DNA from: Candidatus Hebobacteria bacterium
GTDB lineage: Bacteria > Armatimonadota > Hebobacteria > Hebobacterales > Hebobacteraceae
DNA: 32,443 nucleotides
Direction: 5' to 3'
Assembly (NCBI GenBank): GCA_029821235.1
Contig: JALGTT010000001.1
Location: 1-32,443 of the forward strand
Made by a program: the position numbers and the translations under genes. The notes below the pieces were generated by a model, which was not told the DNA's origin, searched no databases, and worked only from the letters and a program-made list of their open reading frames with translations. Shown piece by piece: positions 8,182 through 14,955 of the stretch (the first letter of the stretch is position 1; every line of letters begins with the position of its first letter).

Positions 8182-8643
8182 CTAAGGCTTCCGGTGCTCC
8201 AGTGCGGTCACCCAGGAGCCCTCAAAATGGTCCTCCACGTTCACCACCACCCCCGCCTGGGGATTGTCCGGGGTGGGCGGCCCGACGGTGCCATCCTCCA
8301 ACACCGGCCTCAGTTCGTACGGCACGCCGAAGGGACAGATCGGCATCTCCGTGAGCGGAGGAGCGATCACGTCCGGAGGCGCCGTGGTCTCGCACATCTC
8401 CTCCACGGTGGCCGGCCATCTGTGGTTGCGCGCAAAGAAGGCCTGCGCCGCCGTATTGATGATCTTGATCTGTGCCTGACAGCCTCTCACCCTTGCCGTA
8501 TACACCGCCCGGAAATACCGGGGAATCGCGATCACCAGCAGCACCGCGATGATGATGATGACCACCAGCAGTTCGACCAGGGTGAACCCCCGTCGGCCGC
8601 GCGCGCGGCACGAATGCAGACCCATACCAAATCTCCTCATCAC
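8182..8643 (-). CDS. Type IV pilin-like protein, paralogue 2
   Basis: A prepilin of about 153 residues with the motif RG|FTLVELLVVIIIIAVLLV (Glu+5) and helix continuation AIPRYFRAVYTARVRGC. It is a clear paralogue of the next gene upstream (8776-9225): both share QAQIKIINTAAQAFFA / QANMKIINTAAQAYFA, a following N-x-x-WP segment, the ICPF motif, and a C-terminal V-V-x-x-x-x-HFE segment. Cysteines in the helix extension and in ICPF could form a disulfide. The likely start is the ATG at 8640 (AGGA ribosome binding site, 6 nt spacing); a GTG directly in front is also in frame. It is separated from paralogue 1 by 132 bp that contain a strong hairpin. Confidence 0.82.
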   Translation of the reverse strand: MMRRFGMGLHSCRARGRRGFTLVELLVVIIIIAVLLVIAIPRYFRAVYTARVRGCQAQIKIINTAAQAFFARNHRWPATVEEMCETTAPPDVIAPPLTEMPICPFGVPYELRPVLEDGTVGPPTPDNPQAGVVVNVEDHFEGSWVTALEHRKP

Positions 8644-8735
8644 TCATCCTTGCTTCCCGAATCTCGGCCGCCACGCCGGACGGACCGGCGGAGTTCGTTC
8701 CGGAGAGTCTGTGCGTCAGAGTTCAAACGGCCTGA

Positions 8736-8761
8736 GGGAGGCGGACAAAGGTCCGCCTCCC
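8736..8761 (-). terminator. Strong hairpin between the two pilin paralogues
   Basis: A perfect 11-bp inverted repeat (8736-8746 with 8751-8761) has an AAAG/CTTT tetraloop. It starts 14 bp past the stop codon of pilin paralogue 1. No T-run follows on the minus strand, so it may be a partial terminator or an mRNA 3'-end stabiliser that gives more pilin message than downstream message. Confidence 0.6.
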
Positions 8762-8775
8762 CCGGAGTCGCTTCC

Positions 8776-9225
8776 CTACGGCAGGTGCGTAGTCGCGTTC
8801 TGCCAGGCTGCGTTCTCGAAGTGGTTGGTCCAGTCCACCACATACCCGACGATGGGGGTGCTGGGATCGCTCGGATCCTCGTGCACCGGAACCATGTCGT
8901 AGGGGTGGTTGCCGTTCACGTCAAACGGACAGATGGGCACCTCGGTCAACTGACCGCCCTTCAGGCCGGCCGGCGTAGTGCAGCCCGGAACATCGGCGCT
9001 CAGCATGTCGCTGACCTCGTCCGGCCACTCCTTGTTCTGGGCGAAGTAGGCCTGTGCCGCGGTGTTGATGATCTTCATGTTCGCTTGACAGGAACGCACC
9101 CTTCCCATGTAGATGGCGGCGAAGTACTTAGGCAGAGCGATAGCGACCAGCACCGCGATGATGATGATCACCACCAACAGCTCGACCATGGTAAAACCAC
9201 GCTTCCTGCGCATTCTCCGTGTCAT
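8776..9225 (-). CDS. Type IV pilin-like protein, paralogue 1 (candidate major pilin)
   Basis: A 149-residue prepilin with a short basic leader (MTRRMRRKRG) and the motif G|FTMVELLVVIIIIAVLVA. The head begins CQANMKIINTAAQAYFAQNK and contains ICPF near the middle and an aromatic C-terminus (DWTNHFENAAWQN). The start is set at the ATG at 9225, because a ribosome binding site complementary to the full 10-nt 16S tail (AAGGAGGTGA, 9235-9244) lies 9 nt upstream; a GTG at 9228 is also in frame. The exceptional ribosome binding site, the flanking hairpins and the first place among the pilins suggest it is the major, highly made subunit. This is inference; no expression data are available. Confidence 0.85.
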   Translation of the reverse strand: MTRRMRRKRGFTMVELLVVIIIIAVLVAIALPKYFAAIYMGRVRSCQANMKIINTAAQAYFAQNKEWPDEVSDMLSADVPGCTTPAGLKGGQLTEVPICPFDVNGNHPYDMVPVHEDPSDPSTPIVGYVVDWTNHFENAAWQNATTHLP

Positions 9226-9234
9226 CACCTTCTT

Positions 9235-9244
9235 TCACCTCCTT
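9235..9244 (-). promoter_or_regulatory. Full-length Shine-Dalgarno sequence of the candidate major pilin
   Basis: On the minus strand these ten bases read AAGGAGGTGA, complementary over their whole length to the 3' end of 16S rRNA, and lie 9 nt before the ATG at 9225. Most other genes here have only 4-6 matching bases, so this site marks a strongly translated gene. Confidence 0.8.
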
Positions 9245-9274
9245 CCGGGTATTGTCTGGTGTTGACTACTGCCT

Positions 9275-9293
9275 CCGGCGGAGACTCCGCCGG
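9275..9293 (-). terminator. Hairpin between pilC and the candidate major pilin
   Basis: An 8-bp perfect inverted repeat (9275-9282 with 9286-9293) with a 3-nt loop lies 14 bp past the pilC stop and 50 bp before the pilin start. There is no T-run, so it is more likely an attenuating or processing hairpin than a full terminator. Confidence 0.45.
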
Positions 9294-9306
9294 CGATTGC
9301 CTCGCG

Positions 9307-10539
9307 TCACGGCGTCATTCCCACCCGGTCTTGCCGCAGCATACCGGTCAGGTTGAAGATGGGCAGATACATCGAAATCGCCACGAAACCCACGATCACC
9401 CCCAGCACGATCACCAGGATGGGGTCCAACAGTGTGGTGAGCCGCTTCACCGAAAACTCGATATCCCGGTCGTAGAAGTCCGCCACCTTGTTCAACATGC
9501 CCCCCAGGTCGCCGGACTCCTCGCCGGCCCCCACCATCTGCAGCACCATCGCCGGGAACTGCTCCGTCCTCTCCATCGCCTGCGCCAGCCTGTCGCCCCG
9601 GGTCACCCACACGATGCAGTCCCGCAGCGCGGTGGCGACCACATAGTTGCCGGCCACCCGCGCCGCATCCTCCAGAGCCTGCACCAGGGGCACCCCGCTG
9701 CTGATCATGGTGCCCAGCACCCGCACGCAGCGGGCGACGGAGATCTTGTGGAGCAGCCGGCCGAACAGGGGCATTCGCAACTTCATCGCATCTGCCTTCG
9801 GGCGGCCCTTGTCCGACCGCGCCCAGGCCCGCACCCCCAGCGCCAGGGCCGTCAGCGCCAGACCCAGCGCCCACCACCAGGCGGTGAAGAAGTCCGAGAG
9901 CCCGATCAACAGCTGAGTGGCCCGCGGCAACTCCATCCCCACCCCGCCGTACACCCGGGCGAACACCGGAATCACGAAACCCAACAGAAACGCCACCACC
10001 GCGGCGGCGAGCGTGATCACCACCACCGGATACACGAAGGCCGAGCGCACCCGCTGCCTCAGGTCGGCGTCCTTCTCCATCTGCAGCGCGATCCGCTCCA
10101 GCGACAACTCCAGGAAGCCGCCCGTCTCTCCCGCCTTGATGAGGCTGATCATCACGTGTGAGAACACGTGCGGATAGCGGGCCATCGCCGTGGACAGCGA
10201 CTGGCCGTCCTGCACCCGCTGGCGGACCTCGCCGAGGATTCTCGCCAACTCGGGGCTGTCGGTCTGGTCCCGCAGCGCCCCCAGGCATGCGATGAGGGGG
10301 ATTCCGGCGTTGATCATCGCCGAGAACTGCCAGGCGAACACCAACACGTCATCGTGGCGCACCTTGCGGGAGAAGAGGCCCAGCGCCCGCTCCCCCTTCT
10401 CCTTCATCGCGTCCACGGCAACCGGGTGGTAACCCATCTCGGTGACCTTGAGCTTCACCAGGCGCTCGTTGTCGGCCACCATGGTCCCCTTCACCAGGGC
10501 TCCCGCGCTGTCTCTCGCTCGGTACTGGAAGGTCGGCAT
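9307..10539 (-). CDS. pilC: PilC/GspF inner-membrane platform protein
   Basis: A 410-residue polytopic membrane protein that forms the base of the pilus or pseudopilus and couples the ATPase to pilin extraction. It has the family's two repeated GspF domains: the first contains FAWQFSAMINAGIPLIACL and the second contains RCVRVLGTMISSGVPLVQALEDAA. Three hydrophobic regions follow the usual pattern: about residues 165-190, 210-230 and 370-395. The N-terminus (MPTFQYRARDSAGALVKGTM) is typical. It starts 9 bp after the pilB stop. Its length is usual for the family, and no defects are visible. Confidence 0.95.
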   Translation of the reverse strand: MPTFQYRARDSAGALVKGTMVADNERLVKLKVTEMGYHPVAVDAMKEKGERALGLFSRKVRHDDVLVFAWQFSAMINAGIPLIACLGALRDQTDSPELARILGEVRQRVQDGQSLSTAMARYPHVFSHVMISLIKAGETGGFLELSLERIALQMEKDADLRQRVRSAFVYPVVVITLAAAVVAFLLGFVIPVFARVYGGVGMELPRATQLLIGLSDFFTAWWWALGLALTALALGVRAWARSDKGRPKADAMKLRMPLFGRLLHKISVARCVRVLGTMISSGVPLVQALEDAARVAGNYVVATALRDCIVWVTRGDRLAQAMERTEQFPAMVLQMVGAGEESGDLGGMLNKVADFYDRDIEFSVKRLTTLLDPILVIVLGVIVGFVAISMYLPIFNLTGMLRQDRVGMTP

Positions 10540-10548
10540 GGCTTGCCC

Positions 10549-12252
10549 TCACTCCTCCTCGATGTACACCACCCGGAGCACTTCCTCGGGGGAGGTGGTG
10601 CCGGCCAGCACCTTCCGCAGGCCGCATTCCTTCATCAGGATCATCCCCTCCGAAACCGCCTGCTCTCTGATCTCCAGAGAGGACTTCTTCGCCAACACCA
10701 GCCGCTTGATCGGGTCGGTCACCCGCAGCACCTCGAACACGCCGGTCCTTCCGCGATATCCGCGGCCGCCGCAGCTCTGGCATCCCTCTCCCCGCGCGAA
10801 GCGCACGTCCTTCCCCTGGTCGGAGATCCCCAGGTCCTCCAGCACCTCCGGGTCCGGCCGATAAGTAACCTTGCATTCCCTGCACACCTCTCGCACCAGC
10901 CGCTGGCCGATCACTCCGATCACGGAGGAGGCGATGAGGAACGGTTCGATGCCCATGTCCAGCAGCCGGGGGAGAGCGGAGGCCGCGTCATTGGTGTGCA
11001 GGGAACTGAACACCAGGTGCCCGGTGAGCGCGGCATGGATGGCGATATCCGCCGTCTCCCGGTCTCTGATCTCCCCCACCATGATGACATCGGGGTCCTG
11101 CCTGAGAATCGCCCGCAGCCCCCGCGCGAAGGTGATGTTCGCCGCCTCCCGCACCTGGCTCTGATTGATCCCGGGCAACTGGTACTCCACCGGATCCTCG
11201 ATGGTGACGATATTGTTGTCCCCCCGGTTCACCCGGTTGAGGGCGGTGTAGAGCGTGGTGGTCTTGCCCGATCCCGTGGGGCCGGTGGCGAGGATCATGC
11301 CATAGGGTCTGGTGATCAGTTTCTCCACCAGACTCTGCTGCTCCGGCAGGAAGCCCAGGTCCTCCAGTTGCAGCAGCACCGACGACTTGTCGAGGATGCG
11401 CATCACCACCTTCTCGCCGAAAATGGTGAGCAGAGTGGATACCCGCAGGTCGAACTCCCGTCCATCCGCGCTCATCGAAATGCGGCCGTCCTGGGGGAGG
11501 CGGCGCTCCGCGATGTTCATTCCCGCCATGATCTTGATCCGGGAGATCACCGCCGACTGGAGCCGCTTCGGGATCTGCATCATCTCGTAGAGCACCCCGT
11601 CCACCCGGTAGCGAACCCGCACATCCCGCTCCGTCGGCTCCACGTGGATATCGCTCGCCGCGTCCGCAATCGCGCCGTGCACGATGGAGTCCACCAACCG
11701 CACCACCGGCGCGTCCTCCACCATCCGCTCCAGGTCGGGCACCGTCAGCCCGTTCCCATCGGAGGAGTCGTCGTGGTGGGTGCCGTTGCTGTCCTCGATC
11801 GCCTTGTAGGCCGCCGTCCGCCCGTCGAAGAGTTGATTGGTGGCGAGTTGCACATCCTCCTCGGGGGCGAAGAACGGCTGTACGTGGAGGCCCGTCACCA
11901 GCCGCATGGACTCGATGGCGGTCAGGTTGAGCGGGTCGGTCATCGCCACCGACAGAGTGCCGTCCTCCAGTTTGAAGGGAACCGCGCGGTGGGTGCGCAC
12001 GAAACTCTCGGGGAGCAGTTGGCCCAGCTCGGAGGGCACCGTCACTTCCGAGAGGTCCACGTACGGCAGCCCAAGCTGGTCCTGCAGCGCGTCCGCCAGG
12101 TCCCGCTTCTTGATCACGCCCCGCTTCAGCAGGATCTGACCGAGAAACGCCTTTGTCTGCTTCTGCTCAACCAGGGCCTTGTTGAGATCCTCCTCGGTTA
12201 GCGCGCCGCGAGCGACGAGGATCTCTCCCAACTTCTTGTCTTTCAATTTCAC
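10549..12252 (-). CDS. pilB: PilB/GspE-type assembly ATPase
   Basis: A 567-residue cytoplasmic hexameric ATPase that powers pilin polymerisation. It has an N-terminal MshEN-type domain (residues about 1-150: LGEILVARGALTEEDL). The catalytic core contains Walker A GPTGSGKT (324-331), an Asp box (IVTIEDPVEYQLPGINQSQV), Walker B DPDVIMVGEIRD (387-398) and a His box (GHLVFSSLHTNDA). A zinc-binding tetracysteine follows (Cys457, Cys460, Cys491, Cys494), typical of extension ATPases PilB/GspE and absent from the retraction ATPase PilT. A Gly/Asp/Ser-rich linker (residues about 153-170) separates the parts. It is the first gene of the operon, and no pilT is present in the window. Confidence 0.95.
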   Translation of the reverse strand: MKLKDKKLGEILVARGALTEEDLNKALVEQKQTKAFLGQILLKRGVIKKRDLADALQDQLGLPYVDLSEVTVPSELGQLLPESFVRTHRAVPFKLEDGTLSVAMTDPLNLTAIESMRLVTGLHVQPFFAPEEDVQLATNQLFDGRTAAYKAIEDSNGTHHDDSSDGNGLTVPDLERMVEDAPVVRLVDSIVHGAIADAASDIHVEPTERDVRVRYRVDGVLYEMMQIPKRLQSAVISRIKIMAGMNIAERRLPQDGRISMSADGREFDLRVSTLLTIFGEKVVMRILDKSSVLLQLEDLGFLPEQQSLVEKLITRPYGMILATGPTGSGKTTTLYTALNRVNRGDNNIVTIEDPVEYQLPGINQSQVREAANITFARGLRAILRQDPDVIMVGEIRDRETADIAIHAALTGHLVFSSLHTNDAASALPRLLDMGIEPFLIASSVIGVIGQRLVREVCRECKVTYRPDPEVLEDLGISDQGKDVRFARGEGCQSCGGRGYRGRTGVFEVLRVTDPIKRLVLAKKSSLEIREQAVSEGMILMKECGLRKVLAGTTSPEEVLRVVYIEEE

Positions 12253-12893
12253 TGTGCCGCTACCATCGGTTCAGAGAGTCGCGAGAGAGAACGCCTGGAC
12301 GCTGTTTCCAGCCGCATCGGAGAAGCCCCGCCACCCCGCCTGATTGTCGTGCGTGGCGCCATCGCCCTCAGTATAACCGGGGGGTTCTTCCGCCGAGTAT
12401 CACCCTTTAGTATTACCGGCCCCCGAACGTGATAAGCAGGTGCCTGGGCCCGTGCCCTCACAGGCGCGCCCACCCATTACTAATATCACCACATCTGGGG
12501 CGTAGATTGCTGTTTTTTGGGTGAGAAAAATGCCCCACTCCGCCCCTCAGACCGGCACGGTCCGCCTCGCGGGGCATCAGGAAGAAACGGGGGGAACATC
12601 GGCGCGGGGGCGCCGGGGCCAAAAAAAGGGAGGCCCCCGTGCGTCGGAGGGGGGACATACACACAGGGGCCTGTCTGCGGCTTGCGCAGACACCTAACCT
12701 TTTCCCCAAACTTCCTTCGTCTAAACCTCAAGTCCTCGCGTAAAGATGGACAGTTTCTCGCACAAGGCCAAGCGCGCGACAAATCACCCGAAATACCGAG
12801 CTCCAGGAGGCGGCCGCCCCTTCGCAGTCGAACTTCCCCATCATACCGGCGGCGGAGCCGAGCTGGCGAAAACGGGAGCGAGGAGGGACCGCG
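12253..12893. other. 640-bp divergent intergenic region with repeats and a hairpin
   Basis: No convincing gene is seen between pilB (minus) and the GlpM-like gene (plus). On the minus strand, near 12360-12425, two related segments (CCGGTAATACTAAAGGGTGAT and CCGGTTATACTGAGGGCGAT) lie about 40 bp apart; each contains a TATACT/AATACT core that could serve as a -10 element or operator for the pilus operon. Further right, 12672-12692 forms an 8-bp stem (TGTCTGCG/CGCAGACA) with a 5-nt loop followed by a pyrimidine-rich run. Homopolymer runs (T6 near 12512, A7 near 12621) stand out from the GC-rich surroundings. The region may carry the promoters for both directions and possibly an RNA leader. Confidence 0.4.
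12672..12692 (+). other. Stem-loop in the divergent intergenic region
   Basis: An 8-bp perfect inverted repeat with loop GCTTG is followed by CCTAACCTTTTCCCC. It lies about 200 bp before the GlpM-like start, so it would sit in a 5' leader if transcription comes from the left. The role is unknown. Confidence 0.35.
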
Positions 12894-13247
12894 GTGGCAG
12901 CAGGCGGCTATTTGGATATCGTAGTGAAGAGCGCGGCGGGCGGATTGCTGATCGCGGTCATCCTGCTGCTGGCGCGCGGCCGCCACTACGTCATCAGCGG
13001 CCTGCTGGTCTCCGTTCCCGCGGTTTCCCTCTACACCTGGTGGTGCATCAATGCGGAGCACGGCCCCGTCCACCTTCGGGAGGCGGTGCGGGCCGCCATG
13101 TGGAGCGCCATTCCCTGGGTCGCCTACCTGGCGGTGGTGTACGCGGGCGCGGGCCGGCTGCCCATCTGGCTCAATCTCACCTTCGGCGTCCTCACCTGGT
13201 TCGTGGTCGCCTTCGGGTTCCTGGTGCTGCTCCGGGGCGGCTCCTAG
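12894..13247 (+). CDS. GlpM-like (DUF3147-type) small membrane protein
   Basis: A 117-residue protein with four hydrophobic segments (residues about 9-27, 32-49, 69-86 and 92-113) and almost no soluble part. The pattern RGRHYVISGLLVSVPAVSLY followed by AMWSAIPWVAYLAVVY and a final hydrophobic helix matches the GlpM/DUF3147 family, known from the Pseudomonas glp region but without a well-established biochemical role. The start is a GTG with AGGAGGGA 5-6 nt upstream. It is 30 bp ahead of the URO-D-family gene and may share its transcript. Family assignment is from memory of the pattern; no function is claimed. Confidence 0.65.
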   Translation: MAAGGYLDIVVKSAAGGLLIAVILLLARGRHYVISGLLVSVPAVSLYTWWCINAEHGPVHLREAVRAAMWSAIPWVAYLAVVYAGAGRLPIWLNLTFGVLTWFVVAFGFLVLLRGGS

Positions 13248-13277
13248 CCGCCGGCGCCGGGGGAAGCGGATGCCGCC

Positions 13278-14396
13278 ATGACCTCCAGAGAACGCGTGCT
13301 CGCCGCCATGCGCAGAGAACAGCCCGACCGCGTGCCCATCAACATCCGCGGGGTGAGGCTGTGGAACCCGGAATGGGTCGCCTCCCGCCATCCCTCCTAT
13401 CGCCCCGTCATGGAGGCGGTGAGGGAGCACTGCGACCTCATCCCCCACGCCTACGTGCCCGGCCTGGAACTCAACTTGCTCACCGAGGCGGAGCGCGAGA
13501 TCACCGAGCACCAGGTGAGCGACGCGGGCGAGTGGACCATCCACCGCACCATCCTCCACACCCCCAAGGGCGATCTGACCCAGGACTACTGGGAGTCGAA
13601 GCAAGGATACCTGCCGCTCATCAAGAAGTACTTCGTAGAGACGCCGGAGGATGTGGAGCGCGTGCTCTCGGTTCCCTATCGCCCGGTCTCGGTGGACCTG
13701 GAGCCCTACTTCCAGTTGCGGGAGGAGTGGCCGGACAACCTGGTGATGTGCGACTGTCCCCAGGCCCCCTCCTATGTGCACGAGTTGCTCGGCACGGAGA
13801 CCTTCGCCTACTGGTGGACCGAACACCGCGCCCTCCTGTTCGAAATGAGAGAAGTGTTCCAGGAGCGGGTGCTGGCCATCGTAGACGACATGCTCGCGCG
13901 GGGCGTGGGGCCGGTGCTGGCCACCCACGGCTCCGAGCAGATCGCCCCTCCCATGCACTCCCCCCAGACCCACCGGGAGTTCGTGCTCGCCGCCTTCCAG
14001 GACCTCTGCGACCGCGTGCACGCGAAGGGCTGTCTGCTCCACGTCCACTGCCACAACCGGCTCGACGCGCTGCTGGAGGATTTCGCGGAGGTGGGCTGGG
14101 ATGTGCTCCATCCGCTGGAGCCGCCCCCCATGGGCGACATCGTGCTCGCCGACGCCAAACGGCGAATCGGGGACCGCGTCTGCCTGGAGGGGAATATCCA
14201 GATCGGGGACCTCTACGGCACACCCACCGACACCGTGGTGGAGATAGTCGCCCAGGCGATGCGGGACGGCAGCCCGGGGGGAGGATTCATCCTCTGCCCC
14301 AGCGCCTCCCCCCACACCCCCACGCTGTCCGACCTCACCGTCAACAACTACCTGGCGATGATCGAGACCGCGGTCAAGATGCGGGACTACCAGTAG
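13278..14396 (+). CDS. URO-D superfamily protein (uroporphyrinogen decarboxylase / methyltransferase-like)
   Basis: A 372-residue TIM-barrel protein. The N-terminus (TSRERVLAAMRREQPDRVPI) is the common start of URO-D-family proteins. Later blocks fit as well: YVHELLGTETFAYW, the central strand LLHVHCHNRLDALL, CLEGNIQIGDLYGTP and GGGFILCPSAS. In corrinoid methyltransferases (MtaA/MtbA) the central H-x-C binds zinc; here the site reads H-V-H-C-H, so metal binding is plausible but the ligands differ. True HemE has conserved Arg and Asp motifs near the N-terminus that I do not see, and no haem genes are nearby. A C1-transfer or demethylation role is more likely than haem synthesis; the substrate is unknown. 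Confidence 0.8.
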   Translation: MTSRERVLAAMRREQPDRVPINIRGVRLWNPEWVASRHPSYRPVMEAVREHCDLIPHAYVPGLELNLLTEAEREITEHQVSDAGEWTIHRTILHTPKGDLTQDYWESKQGYLPLIKKYFVETPEDVERVLSVPYRPVSVDLEPYFQLREEWPDNLVMCDCPQAPSYVHELLGTETFAYWWTEHRALLFEMREVFQERVLAIVDDMLARGVGPVLATHGSEQIAPPMHSPQTHREFVLAAFQDLCDRVHAKGCLLHVHCHNRLDALLEDFAEVGWDVLHPLEPPPMGDIVLADAKRRIGDRVCLEGNIQIGDLYGTPTDTVVEIVAQAMRDGSPGGGFILCPSASPHTPTLSDLTVNNYLAMIETAVKMRDYQ

Positions 14397-14955
14397 CCGG
14401 CCGTCGCACCTTGGGGAAGGACCTCCTGGCGAACACGCCCTGCCTGGCGTTTCACGGTCCCCTGAGCCCGCTCGCGCGGAATATCGCGAGTTCCCGCGAA
14501 TCTCCCGCCGGACAGCCCCTTTGAGGTGCCTGATTGGGAGGGGAGGGTGCACCCTGCGAAAATTGCTATCCGCCGGCGATGGCGATTCCTGGCGCATCCT
14601 GCGCCCGTTTGCCCCTGCCGCCCCTCCCGCACCGCACTCTCTTCCCGCCGGGGGGAAGGAAAAACCCCGATGCTGTCCAATTGACATCACAAGTACTTCG
14701 TGATAATTTTAACAAGCCGGGTAGTGATACTGTGAACAGCAGCACGAAGTCCGCATAGAGGAACACCAGTTGCGCCTGAGGCCCGGCCATTGGTGAAGAC
14801 GTGACAACGGTTGTGCTCCTCACATGTTGAGTCGGCGCATCCGCGCGGCAGTCTCGTGTCGGGGCGGGCGGAAACGACGCCTTGGCCGGCGGGGCACTGA
14901 GCGTGATGAGGGGTTGGCGTAGGCGATAGGCTAATGGAAGGGAGGATGCCGCGTC
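14397..14955. other. 559-bp intergenic region upstream of the hydrogenase operon
   Basis: No supported gene is seen here. The notable part is an AT-rich island at 14678-14715 with a promoter-like element and a dyad symmetry, annotated separately. The remainder is GC-rich. If transcription starts near 14714, the hydrogenase transcript has a leader of about 240 nt. I looked for a sigma-54 -24/-12 element, as used by enterobacterial formate hydrogenlyase operons, and found none with correct spacing. Confidence 0.5.
14681..14707 (+). promoter_or_regulatory. Candidate promoter of the hydrogenase operon with internal dyad operator
   Basis: A perfect -35 hexamer TTGACA (14681-14686) and a -10-like GATAAT (14702-14707, 5 of 6 matches) are spaced 15 bp apart, slightly short. 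The spacer is a dyad: ATCAC (14686-14690) and GTGAT (14700-14704) flank the self-complementary AAGTACTT (14691-14698). A repressor bound there would block RNA polymerase. It lies 249 bp before the first hydrogenase-operon gene, in a distinctly AT-rich patch. I cannot assign a regulator. Confidence 0.5.

Noticed and set aside
10168..12201. 677-codon plus-strand frame opposite pilB and pilC
   Set aside because: Composition is that of a shadow frame (His/Arg/Leu-rich, no domain) and the minus strand encodes well-supported PilB and PilC.
14397..14955. Sigma-54 promoter as in enterobacterial formate hydrogenlyase operons
   Set aside because: The best look-alike (TGGCGCATCCTGCG near 14590) has only 8 bp between the GG and GC dinucleotides instead of 10.
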